The notes under the pieces were generated by a model. The model did no database searches, had not been told where the DNA came from, and saw nothing but the letters and a program-made list of their open reading frames with translations. Shown in pieces: positions 14,501-27,600 of a stretch of 64,000 nucleotides of DNA (within the stretch, counting starts at the first letter, position 1; the number at the start of each line of letters is the position of its first letter). The position numbers were made by a program, and so were the translations under genes. Source of the stretch: Bactericera cockerelli (lineage: Eukaryota > Arthropoda > Insecta > Hemiptera > Triozidae); assembly GCA_024516035.1 (NCBI GenBank), contig CM044955.1, positions 50,569,074 through 50,633,073 of the forward strand, written 5' to 3'.

Positions 14501-15640
14501 GGTACTGGGCGGGGGTGGGGGGGAGCAGAGGGGCCGCCTGGAACGAGGCGTAGCCCGCTGGGGAGAGAGAGGGGAAATGTTTAAATTAAGAAGAAAAAAA
14601 ATTTACAAATAAATCAAATTATATTTCATCTTATTTTATTAACAAATTCATATTAATGGTTCAAATTAAGATCTTGATTTTTTTTCTAAATTTAAAACAA
14701 TATTTTGAAGACATAAATTAATTTGCCCATAATAATCAATCTTGTCGGCTCTAAATAGAAGTAGAGCTATACCAGGGTAAACAACACAAAGAACATCGAT
14801 AAAAATAATAAGTATTATTTTTATTCTTTCAATAGGTACATAGTACTTCCAAGTAAATATTAGGAACTGAATTTAAAAAATATACAATTGTGTCGGCTCT
14901 ATGTATGTAGAAGTAGAGCCTTGCCAAGGGTGACACTTGATTTTTGCTGTAGATGCTGGGACACCAAAGATAATCAGTGGTAAAGGCGGCATTCTCTCAA
15001 TCCAGAGGTCGTGGGTTCGAAACCCAGCCGGGACATGACAAGTTATCCTCCCATTTTGCGATTTTTACCACATAATAATATGTCTTGGGCTTACTGCTGG
15101 AGTAATGGGACTTTAATTGTCTTAACCGGGCAGTATAAAGAAGGCAATATTATTATTATTATTATTATTATCTTACACTGGCAAGCTACAAGACCACCCT
15201 AAGTCCACCCTCACGTCCCTCACCCAGCCTGCGTGGGGCCGGAGCTCACCTGTCAGGCTCTCGTCCGAGTAGTGCCTCTGCAGGTGGGAGGGCCAGGGGC
15301 TGACCTTGGGCGCCCTGCTGCTGTGCGGGGGGTACACAGGGCCGGCCCTGGTGGCGGGGGGCTTGGGCAGCGGCTTCAGGTAGGGGGGGTTCTGAGGGTG
15401 GGGTGGGGGGAGCCGGCGACTCAGGGGCGCCGGGCGGGGGGCGGCCGACTGCTGGAGGGGGGTGGGGGTGAAGAGGTGGGCGGCCTTGCTGGCGGTGTTG
15501 ATGTAGTTGTGGCCGGGACCCCGCGGCCAGGGGGGGGTGTACCTGAGGGAGGGATGGGTGTACCAATATAATAGGGTTGGGTGGAAGAGATTGCCTAAGG
15601 CAATAACCCCGCCGTTTAGTTAGGACATATATGATGTATA

Positions 15641-15672
<32 letters not shown>

Positions 15673-18600
15673 CTGCTATTATATTGTATTTTAATTTGTA
15701 ATTATTTGTATTGTATATAATATGTCCTATCAATAAAGTGTAAATAAATAAATAAATAAAATAAAAAAATAAGGAGGAGGTGGCGGTCGAATTAATATGA
15801 TGGAATTTGTGGAGACTCCTGATGGAGATTCTTATGAAATTGTTCCGGCTGCGTACAAGTGACTATTGACCACACAAATTAAGTATAATAAGACTCTGAG
15901 AGTTAGGAAAGCCACAGGCTTTAACCTTGCCCCTTGGTTCACTACATATTCTATTGTGTTCTTTTTTTTCATGTCCTATTTTGTTGAATGTATCATGTAG
16001 TTGACCAATAAAGTGTAAAATAATAATAATAGGTGGTAGAAAATGCCTTGAGCATTAAACTCTCCTAGTGGAGGTCTTTCATTAATATTAATACCATAAA
16101 TTTAGAGACCAAAATTTCAATGCGCTACCTACATTCAACTCTCTCTCTCACTCTCTCTCACACACATAGAGCTCCATTTTGAAAAAAATTAAAGATACAT
16201 TCATAAATATTCTGAATTGTCTGAACATAGTACACAATTTGGGGACATGTTATCAGTTATTAGAAAGATCACAAACATTTGAATAAAGTTGTCAAGTGGG
16301 TAAAGCTGTGGGGTGGGACGTACCTCAGACTCTCTGGCTGGAACAGGGGCGTGTCTCCCTTGTGGGGGGGCAGGGGAGGGGGGTGCCCACCGGTGTCCTT
16401 GTGAGCCTTGGCTCCGCCGCCACTGGAGTTGCGGGGGAGGATGCGTACGCCGCCACTGGAAGAGCCACCTGGACACACAGACACACAAGTGATATACACA
16501 CAGACACACCAGTAATATATGTTAGGTCATCTATGGATTGCAGAGTCACTACATTACATTATATGTCTGGGGGTTTTTCTTAAAAGAAATTCCTATGTGC
16601 TGCGTCCATTATTTAGAACTATTGCACCCCATTCAGCTCACTCTTCACTTTCAAAAATGTCTAATGCACTAAAAAGTTTAGCAGGTGTTATATAAGTTCA
16701 CAGTGTTTGTTTCCAGCTTTTGTCCTGAGTATACAAGAGTTTGGATTCTTGTGAGTGACTTGATTAGGATGGGAAAGGGTGTTCCCTCACCACATTTATC
16801 GCACTCAATGGTGTCATTGTATACCCCAATGTTGTCAAGTGCAGATTCACTAACAGACAGCTTAATTTTGTGTAAACAATTATTTACAATAAAAACTTTA
16901 TTTATCTATTAATTCCGCCCTGAATTTCTAAGCAATGCTGAGTGAGTGTGAGGGCTATGAGTGACTTACTGGCGGGCAGCAGGGGTTCGAACTCAGGACC
17001 GCGGTGGAGGTGGCTGCTGCGGGTGGGGGGAGGAGGGGGGACACTGCGCAGCTGCTTCTGGGGGGGTTTGTTCTCCGGGTGACTCTGCTGTAGCTGATGG
17101 AGGAGGGTCAGGGGGGTGGCGACACCGCCGTACATCAGCCCTGGGGGGAGGGAGGAGGGAATTGACATGAAGTAAAAAAAAAGCTATCCTATTTTGAAGA
17201 TAGAAAACACTTGGCTTTACGGTGATATGTCAGTGCGCCTCCTCGTGGTTCACCCTGGACAACGCATTGAAATGCGGCTAAAGTACTGACAATTTTGGCG
17301 ATCAGACAATCACTGCCATCAGATTTCCTGATCAAATTTATTACTCACTTTGAGATGTGTAATAAAGCCCCACGATAAATAAAAAAAACTTGGCTTTATT
17401 TTACTTAATTATTTATTTTCAGATGGCCATTTCGCCAGTTACGGCATCGTCAGTGAACTAAAGACTAATTTTAAAACTAATTTTAGAGGTAACTTACGAT
17501 GGCCATCTGAAAATAAATAATTAAGTAAATCAAAAAAAGCCAAGTTTTTTCTATCTTCAAACTATTTCGATGTTTATTTGTTTTACCAAGAGTTGTATAT
17601 AATTATAAGTCTTTCCTAAGAACTTATTATATATTTCACTATCATATTTGTGTTAATCAATTTCGTGATATCACAACTAATCAAACTCGCCTTACTAAAT
17701 CTACTCTGCAACCGGGACTTGAACCACCGACCTCCAGGTTACAAGTCCGCGCCTTATCGATCAAGCTACTGAGGTCGAATTGACATTAAGTAATAATAAT
17801 AACAATAATATCACCTTATTTACATTGCCCGATTAGGACTATTAAGTCCCATTATTCCAGCAGTAAGCCCAAGACGTATTATTATGTGGTAAAAATCCCA
17901 AATGGGAGGATAACTTATCATGTCCCGGCTGGGTTTCAAACCCGCGACCACTGGAATCTCGGATCTCACAGAGTGCCGCCTTTACCACTGAGCTACCGGG
18001 ACGAGTATTAAAAACATAGAAGTATGAATTATTTCCGGTGAATTAAAAGCCTCTTAAAAAATTGAGCATAGCACAACATTCATTAATAAGAGCTTAAATC
18101 ACCTTTTTAAAACCTTTACATTATAATTTTCTTTAAGCTCTGGTAAAGAGTTAAACGCTACCACTGGTCGTTCTTACTCATACAACTACTCATTTTCCTT
18201 CACGTGGACCCCGTGGGTTCATGTACTCAGTAGAAACTTTTCTACCCAACTGGGATTCGAACCCAGGTGCAAGCAAGCCAGTGCGCCACACCATTCGGCC
18301 ACGGTGACTAGCCATTATTAATTCCGTGTTACATTCTATTATTTTTTCTATGTAAAATAAGTTATTCTATGCAAAACAACATTCTTCTTTTTCTTTCACT
18401 CTACCTTTTCCCAAACGCACTTGGGTTGGCAATGATTTAATTCACAAAGTCTTCTCCTCCACCTGTTTCTGTCTAGATCGCTTTCCCTCTTCCACCCCTT
18501 CTTTCTTAAAATCTTCCTCTACTTTATCTTTCCACCTAAGCTTGGGCCTCACTCTAGTGAAATATTCTTATTATTTCGCAAACTATATTGCTTTTTTCTT

Positions 18601-21600
18601 TAAAACATTATCAATATCGTCATCTCTCTTGTAGAGCCAGTAGTCAGCTATACTTTAATATTTGAAATTTTATACATTTTTATCTCCCTTGCCTTTATCC
18701 CATATTAGCTTATGTTGCTATTGGGGTAGGCATTGTTCAACCTCATGGTTGAGGTTAGAGCACGTTTATTACGGCTGGATGCCCTTCTATTTGGTTTTAA
18801 CGTCCGGATCAGGACGGGGGTGTTACCCTCCATTGGCTGGGAATCGTACCAGCTACCCACATTAACCTCACCCAGCCTGGGTAGGGGCGGAAATGCTAGC
18901 CTCACGTGTTTGGAGGGTAACAGATTTTTTCTTCTCGAAAAGTCTGCTCCAACCTGGGATCGAAATCGGGATCTCTGGACTGCCGGCATTAGTCTCAACC
19001 GTCACGCCACGAAGGCTGGCCTAACGGTTGATGTTGTAAAAATTTTTGTAAAAGGTTGATCTTGAAAATTTGATGTAGTATTTTTTTAAATTCTGTAATT
19101 TTTTAATTTTATCTTATATCCTGTACCTATAGCACACATACAACAATGTATGTTTAAATGCAAAAAAAAAAAAAACAATAATAATATACAAGTATATTAT
19201 TATAACAATACTAATATACTTTGATATTTTCTTCTTCATTACTCACCCACTCCCGCGCCCCCACGCAGGCTGGTGAGTTCCTCCACCCTCATGGTGCCCG
19301 GCTGTTTCCTGTCCGTGAGGAAGTAAGTCGTCATGTCGCCCTTGCCCTTCACTTTCACCTTGCCGCGGCACTGGAACTCGTACGGGTAGTTCTTGAGCAC
19401 CTGGTACACCTCCTCTGTGACCTGGGCAGTGGCGGGGACAGGGAGGTATTTTGTAATGTAGAGAAACTATTGTTATACTATTACTAATAATAATAATAAT
19501 GATGATACCTCAACCCTGGTCACAATAGATCTTACTAGGTCGCAGTGTTAATTGTATGGTGTTTCAGACGAAACCATGCAACCAGGCTTTATAATAATAA
19601 TGATACCTCAAAACCAGACAAGATCTGTGAAATACATCAATAATAATAATAATAACACTTTTTATTGAAAGTGGTTACCTTTAGTGGTTACCAGGCGAGG
19701 TTACTGCTTAAAGCATTTTCTACCACCTAACCCTCAGAGTCTTATTATTACATAACATATATTATGTGGTAATATACTCAAATTAAAGAGGAAAAAAGCA
19801 TGCCTCACATTAAAGAGGAAATAACCACACCCAGACTGGGTTTGACCGGAAATGTCAACCTGTGAATTATATGATTTTCTTTGTATATGAGCCAGGACTT
19901 GAGCAAATACTCTCTCTTTCTTTTGTGTCTAGGGGTGCTACAGTTCCGCAGCTCCTTAGCACCGGCCCCTCCTGGTGTGGAGCATGAAACCTTCCCAGAC
20001 AAGGTGGCACCCAGAGGGACCCTGGCCTCAGGGCTTTACCAGACAAGGTGGCACCCAGAGGGACCCTGGCCTCAGGGCTTGCTTACCTGCGTGTGGTTGG
20101 GCAGACCTGTGGAGTCCATACGACTGGCCACATTCACAGTGTTGCCCCAGATGTCGTACTGAGGCTTGCGGGCCCCTATCACCCCCGCCACTACGGGGCC
20201 TATGTTGATACCTGGTGGACAAACATTGATTTGAAGAAATTGATTTTTAAGGAATATACCTAGGGATTGCAATCAACCGACAATTTGTTATAGAAAGTTC
20301 ATATTAGAAATCCAAAGTATATGTAATGTTATATTTTATATAAAACTAGGATTCTTTAAATTTTCACTCACCGACTAGAGTTTCGCCTAGGCTTGATCAC
20401 GATTACAAGCCTAGGAGCCTAGACGAAACTCTAGTCGGTGAGTGAAAATTAAAAGAATCCTAGTTTTATATAAAATATTACATTACATAAGAGGTTTTTT
20501 GTTGTAGTATGAAATGGGATTATATTCCATGTACTCTTGAAAAGAAAAGTGAAAAAATCATAGTATTGAACATGTCTCTTATTTTTTTACTAATATTTTT
20601 TTTTATTCATATGCGATCAATCAGCAATTCAATATGTCTGATTGAGGAATATAAAACCATTTAGATGGCAGATGTTTGGATTGACATATTTCACAATAGG
20701 TACTTTGTCAATCCTGCAAAATGAGACTCAATGCTCATTCATTGATGTTCCCTTAAATTACGATGAGCTGAAATTACCCTCATGACAAACACAAAATCGA
20801 CTAGGGTGTTGATCTGTGATGTCTTATACTTGATAAAGATAGATTATTTTTTCAATACAACAACTTATTCTTATTTTATTTTTTGATTCGACATTGCTAC
20901 TATATGGTCCATTAGAATTGAAAAATTCCATGGATAAATTGTATTCTTAATTACAATAACTTTATACTTCATTACAATAACTTAGTAATTCTTTACGGTA
21001 ACTTTCTGTTTCAAAACGATAACTTATACTTCATTAAAATAACTTACTAATTCATTACGATAACTTTATGTTTCAAAACGATAACTGATACCTCATAAAC
21101 GAACTTCCTGATTCATTACAATAACTTATACTTGATTGTTTCTTCAAAACGATAACTTATTGTTAACGGCAAGCGTTATTATTTCTAATAAAATATCTGT
21201 TTTCCATCTATGAATGAATAGGTAGGTACTTACTGTTTCATATTTATACTTTCCCAAAAAGTACTACTTCATGGGAACATATAAATATGAATCTGTAAAC
21301 GATAAATTAATAATAATGATTGTTATTATTACGATAACTTATTATTATAAAACGATAACTCGTACTTGACTAGGACAACTTACCGACTCGCAGCATGAAG
21401 TTGTTGTACGAGTTCTCATTGATCACGATGAGCTTGTCCCTCATGGCGAACACAAACTCGACCAGGGTGCTCAGGTAGGTCCCCGGGGATGAGTCATCCT
21501 CGTCCAGGATGCGATAGTCTGGCATGAGACCCACCGCCGCCATGTACGTCGAACCCACGGTCTTGATCTTGTCGATCGCGCGGAACCTGTCTTCGCCCAG

Positions 21601-24600
21601 CAGCTGAAGGTAAGTTAGAAGTTATTATTATTATTGTACACTTTATTAGATAAAATGGACATTCACAAAGGATAAGTCTGGCAATACAAAGAGGGAATGC
21701 GGCGGCAGTTGTGGGCTGTGTGCCCCAGGGAGATGAGTTGGATAATGAATTGTAATGAATGAATAAAAATAGCAACACATTTCAAAAAATGTCACTTTTA
21801 ATCTAGAGAGGAAATTGCTCAAGTATTCGGAGTACTTCGCCCTCTGGTTTGCAAATGGCAGAATTATATTATCTGTAAAATAAAAAATAAAAAAAATGGA
21901 CATTATGTACATTATAAATAAATAATTATTTTAACAATGAAAAAAAAAAAATGGAAACAATATATACAATAAAAATGAAAAAGAATAGAAAAATATATGA
22001 AAACATATTTCCTAATAAAGGGCGGGGTTATTGCCTATGGCAATCTCTGCCACCCAACCCTTTTGTTATCATAGTTAAGTTATCATATTTCCGTTATTCA
22101 CAATCGTGATATATCTACAGGGTGTCCCATTTTTTTATATAGAAAATTGCAGAATCAACTCCAGGAGCCATTCATTTTAAGACTAAAATAATCTTGGGTA
22201 ACTTTTCGAAAAATAAAAAAAGGACCAACTAATAATTATGAATGACTAGGTGAGAATATTACATAATTTTGTAATATTAGATATTACGAAATCATTTGCC
22301 CAAGTAAGATATTCCTTCTTGTGATGACGCCACTAGTCGCTATCAATACATTATGTATATATCATTTTTCCTCACGAGGTATGAACAAAATCCGGACATC
22401 CAAAGTACAGAGCAAAAAAATGTCTGTCTGGGTAGCTCAGTGGTCAAGACGTCGCGTCGGTCTAGTGATCCAGAGGTCGCGAGTTCGAATCTCAGACGGG
22501 ATATGAGAAATTGTCCTCCCATTTGGGTTTTTGAACACATTATAATACTTCTAATGCTTACTGCTGGAATAATGGGACTCATTGGTCCTAGTCGAGCAGT
22601 AGGTATAAATAAGATGATGTTATTATCACAATGCCGGGATTGAACCCGGGCCACCTTGCTTAGAACCAGGCGCGGCCGGTGCTAAGGAGCTGCGGAACTG
22701 CAGCACCCCCAGACACAAAAGAAAAAGAGAGGATTTTCTGAAGTCCTAGCTCGTACACAGTGAAAATTATCACACATTTCTAGATTAACTAATGTATAAT
22801 TATTATGATTTGCATGGAAAACGAACTCAAAGTCCTCAGATAATGAAAAAGCGACTCAATAGATGCCATTTTAGTCCGGATTATGTGGCAGCACCCCCAA
22901 ATCATTTTCTCACCGGCTGCGCCTGCTTAGAACCAAAAATAGAAATTTAAGAAGAGGAAAAAAAATATCGCATTTTCTCACCTCGTCAAAGTCGGCGATA
23001 ATCTCATTGAGCAGGCGCAGACACTCGACGCCCTGGTTGTTCCCGTCCAGCTCCATGTAGAACTCGTGATAGTTGGTGATGCTCGCGAAGACCACGCCCA
23101 CCTTGGAGTAGGATTGGTGATACAGGTCCTGGGACAGAGTGTTCTGATGAGGCGGGGCGGGGCCAAGCAAGCAGGGGAGAGAAACAGAAGCCAGGCGTTA
23201 AACTAAGAAGCGAGATGCAGGGTGCGCGCGCAAGTAGGACGCGTGAAGTGTGTAGATGAGGGGAAGCATTGTTTCTTTTAGAGTAGGTGAAACATAATGC
23301 TATGTGGTGTGCTAAGGGCTGCATATCAGATGGGCCAACAATAGACAAAAAAACCATCACTTGGGCAGGTATTTGATTTGAGGTAAAATGACCTGTTTTA
23401 ATGAGATTTTGGCCCATCTGATGAACTCCGGTGCTAAGAAGTAAGGCGCATTTAGAGTACACGTACAAATGAGGAAGAGCCTTGTTTTTTTAATGCTTGG
23501 TGAAACACAATGCTGCTGTGCGTTAAGAATTAAGGCGCTGAGTATACGTACACATGAAGAGAAGCATTGTTTTTTTTATACTAGATAGAATTTAACAGAC
23601 GGTGCTCTAAGAATTAAGGCGCATTATTGATAGGAAGCATGGTTTTTAATACTAGGTGAAACACAATGCTGCCCTCATTAACAAGAGCTTAGTCAAGAGC
23701 AAAAGATTGAACGCTCCCAATACTTTCTATACATTATAGATAGTAGAAAGTACAAAGGCAAACAAAGTTCTTTATTATATTTACTACTAGCGGGCTGTCG
23801 CCCGCTTTGCGGGCCGAGGCATGGCCGTGAAAGCAAAAAATCCTTTTTCGCCAATGGCAGGTGTTGTAGTGGGAATTTCGAAAAATCCCGTCTTATTGCA
23901 CATCTAGACTATAAGACAAAGCTACCTACCAAATTTCAGCTTCCTAGGACTTACGGTTTGGGCTGTAGAGCGATGATCAGTGATCAGTGAGTGGTCAGTC
24001 AGTGACTTTGACATTTATATATTAAGATCTAGAGAGATTTTCATTCATAGTTCATGAAATGAGAAGAATAAACCATTTCCACTAAAGAAAGTTACATTAC
24101 CAAGGAAGTTACACTAAATAAGCTCTTTAATTGAAGAAATATTTTATTAATCAGAGGGCAATTAATCATAAACACAAAATTTACTTCCAATGCCTGTTTC
24201 TTTTCTTTTCGTTTTTTTTTTTGCTTTATTCAGAGTGGCAGGATTCTCATGATGGAGCTTTTCCATCCAACCACTAATTAAGTGACATCCCAAATTAGCT
24301 GACGGAAAGGAAAGTACATAGTCGATTCAGCAATCCTATTTTTATAGTCCTTAATTTGAATTTGAATATTTTATTTATTTATTTGAAAAGGTATAATTAA
24401 CATGTTGGTACACGATTACAAATTACACCTTATTGTACAAAGTCTTAAAAAGTACTTAAAGTACTATCTACCACTACTAATTATTCAGTGATAAATACTT
24501 CAAGATCTATTGTAAGATAATAAATATTGCAGAGACCTTAAGTGTAATTTTGTACTAAAAATACAGATATCCAATGCAGATCTAAATAAAATAGTGGACT

Positions 24601-27600
24601 TGGGCTAATAATGGTTACGAACTGTAAACAAAATCTAGCTAATCTATAATCTAGCAAATGATTACGTCGCAACACTAAGGGCGAAATTAATAGACGTTTT
24701 TGCAATATTTCTGTGGCTTTAAGTCACGGATTGCGTACTGTACGCAATCGGTATCTTACACATATTAAGATAGGGGAAACCGACGCTTAGCAATGACTTT
24801 GTGATATAGAATTTGTCTATTAATTTCGCCCTAAAACTATTTATACTCAACACTCTAAAGATACTAGAAACCATATCAAGTGTGCTAGATCACACTCAAT
24901 AAAATTCTGTCAACAAAACAAACAAAACTAGTCGATATTGAGAGACGTATTTATGAACAAAATTTACGGCTCTTTAACAACGCGATAACGCTGTCGTTGA
25001 AGGCGAAGGTCCTATATGCTGGAGTGCGCAGTCACTAACAGCCTGATTAAGCACGGCCATTAGGCATTTGATTGTGTAGTTGATTGATTTAATCTGTTCA
25101 TTAGTGACTGTGCACTTGAATTGAATTGAATACTTTTATTTATCAGTACAATAATGATATTATAAACAATACATCTCCTATGAGCTAAGTCAAACTTCTG
25201 AGGAAACTTGGACCATAGAATTTCAAAGTGACTGATTTTCGTAACTACTTTAACTTTCGTTTGTTTTGTTCACAAAATCGTATAAAGCTCTACGAAACAA
25301 CAAACGCATGGTTCTCATTCGTAAACCCAATACTTCTAACATGAGTACCTACTGTTGAGGTTTTCTTTCAAGACGAAATTCAGTAGGCTACTTTATGCTT
25401 TGGTAATATAGTGGAGTTGATATTCCGATATCTGCACTTCGAATTCACTCTCATTCATTTTATTATTTTAATTAACTTATTAATCAAGAGTTCTTAGTTT
25501 TTTAATTGTTGCCACGTGTAACTTTTTTATGAGTAGGTAAAAAACATTTTTTTTTTCCTGGAACCCTGAAATATTTTTTTCCCGTAATGAATAAATATTT
25601 CATAATACTAATAATCATACTACGATCGAATGGCTGTGAAACTCAGTGGAAGGTAACCACCAGGCGAGGTTAATGCTGCTCAAAGCATTTTCTACCACCT
25701 AACCCTTTAATCGTACAACTTTTTCCGCGAATTGTTAGTGTCAGGCTTTGGTTTATCTTGCTCCTTTTCTACCGATTTCACGATACAAGCATAGCAGATT
25801 AATTAGATGTCATTGTTTAAATAAAAAAATTGAAAAAATTGTCGAAGTGTTGGGTTTACTTGAATGGCACCTGACGTAATAAATATTACTCTTGTGGAAT
25901 CTACTATTTAGCCCCCTTCGCCCACTATAGGACCGGGGGAGGGGGGTCGTATCCAGGGGAGAGGAAGGTTTACCTTGGCCAGATTTAGGTTGTTATTGAC
26001 AACGGTACAGCCACTATTGTTCTGAAATACAGCATGGATGATCGGGTAAATATGTTGCCAATGGTGTATAGGACACCGCAGAATAATAGTAGATTATACA
26101 ACAAGCTGAGTTTTATTGGATCAACTGCATAGTCTATAGACTCTATAGGACACCACAGAACATTACTATATTTGTGTCATGTTATTTGGTAAAACATGTA
26201 TGCAAACAAATAAGAAAATGTTAATTTTCTGATAAATTATGATTTGATACGTATTAATATTTTGATCAGTCTATTAGTATAAATTAATACTGAAGCCTTC
26301 AAACTAGAGATCATTTCATCAACTTTGAAAGCTTTTAACCTACAGCGGATAATGTGCTAATAATGAGTACAATACCTTAAAAAAAAAAAAAAAAAAAAAA
26401 AAAAACAAATGACATCAATTCAGATAACATTAAATTAATGATGTAAAAGTTGGCGAAATTCAGATATACGTAGTTTATTCTATTGAAAAAAAATGCTAGA
26501 TAGAACCTTTTCTGTACTGAACTGCAAAAGGTTTGGAGTTCCGTTGGGCTAAATTAAAAAAAAGCAATTACTCGTGAGAAAAAAGTAAAAGCAAATGGTA
26601 TGAATGAAAAGGTAGAAGAAAAAGCAATTGCTCTTTTTCGTATTCATAATCATTTCCTCTTGCTCGCAAGCATTTACTTTTTCTCACAAGCAATTGCTTT
26701 TTCTCTTGTTGCAGTTAGAGGAGCTAATAATAAAAGCAAGATGTCAGCTTTATGTATAACATTTACTTAACTTCCAAAGAAAGAAAAACTTTTGCTTTTA
26801 AGGAAAGGCAATTGCTCTCAAAACTTTATGAATAGCGACTGAAGCAATTCCTTCGAATTTCGTATGGAAAAGCTTTTGCTTCCTTTTATAAATACGGCCC
26901 GATGTTATATTTCCGATAGTTTGTTTTGCTTTTTTTTAATCCTTCTCATGTTATATCTTTCGCAGAATAGTGGAATATTTTGGATGCATATAGTACTTTG
27001 TGGCTTAGTACAGGAGAAATTCTATCGAACGATTTTTACTTATTAATAGACTATTAGTTTTCCACTTAAGTAATAACCAAATGCATCAGCACTTTACTCG
27101 TTCTCGTTCTTCAACCAACAGCATTTAGTTGTCAAAATGAAATGTCAACAATTTCATTACTTTACAACAAAGCTTACTGCCTACAGGATCAAATTTCAAA
27201 GTTATAACGAATAATTACTGCCAGCTCATGAACCAATCAATTCAATGTTAATATGAAGTTAATGGTAGTTACATCCCCAAATATAGAGATAGATGTTCAC
27301 TTTGCCCTGAGGTCAGCTGGGAGCTACTTAGCGCCTACATACAAGCAGCCCAATTTCTACGCAAGTGACACAGAGCGGCCAGGCTACATACATACTTCAG
27401 TGTATGACGTAGTCGTAATGCAAAAAGCCTAGGATAGTAAAATTACAAATTTTCAAAATGGCATTCTACAGTTAGCCTAGGCTTATTAAAAAGGGCCTGC
27501 TGGTACTATGTAAAGAACCTAATTTTACAATAAAGTATACGACATGATGTTATAGGATAATTTAACGAGACCCTTTGTCACAATCGTTCTACAAGTTAGG

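Noticed and set aside
13768..14612. Three overlapping plus-strand frames of 220-246 codons with a repeating [13 protein letters not shown] unit
   Set aside because: They are one 26-bp repeat read in all three frames; the exon is on the other strand.
15246..15566. 106-codon minus-strand frame starting MVHPSLPQ
   Set aside because: It overlaps a real exon but in the wrong frame; the splice phases of neighbouring exons select the YTPPWPRGP frame.
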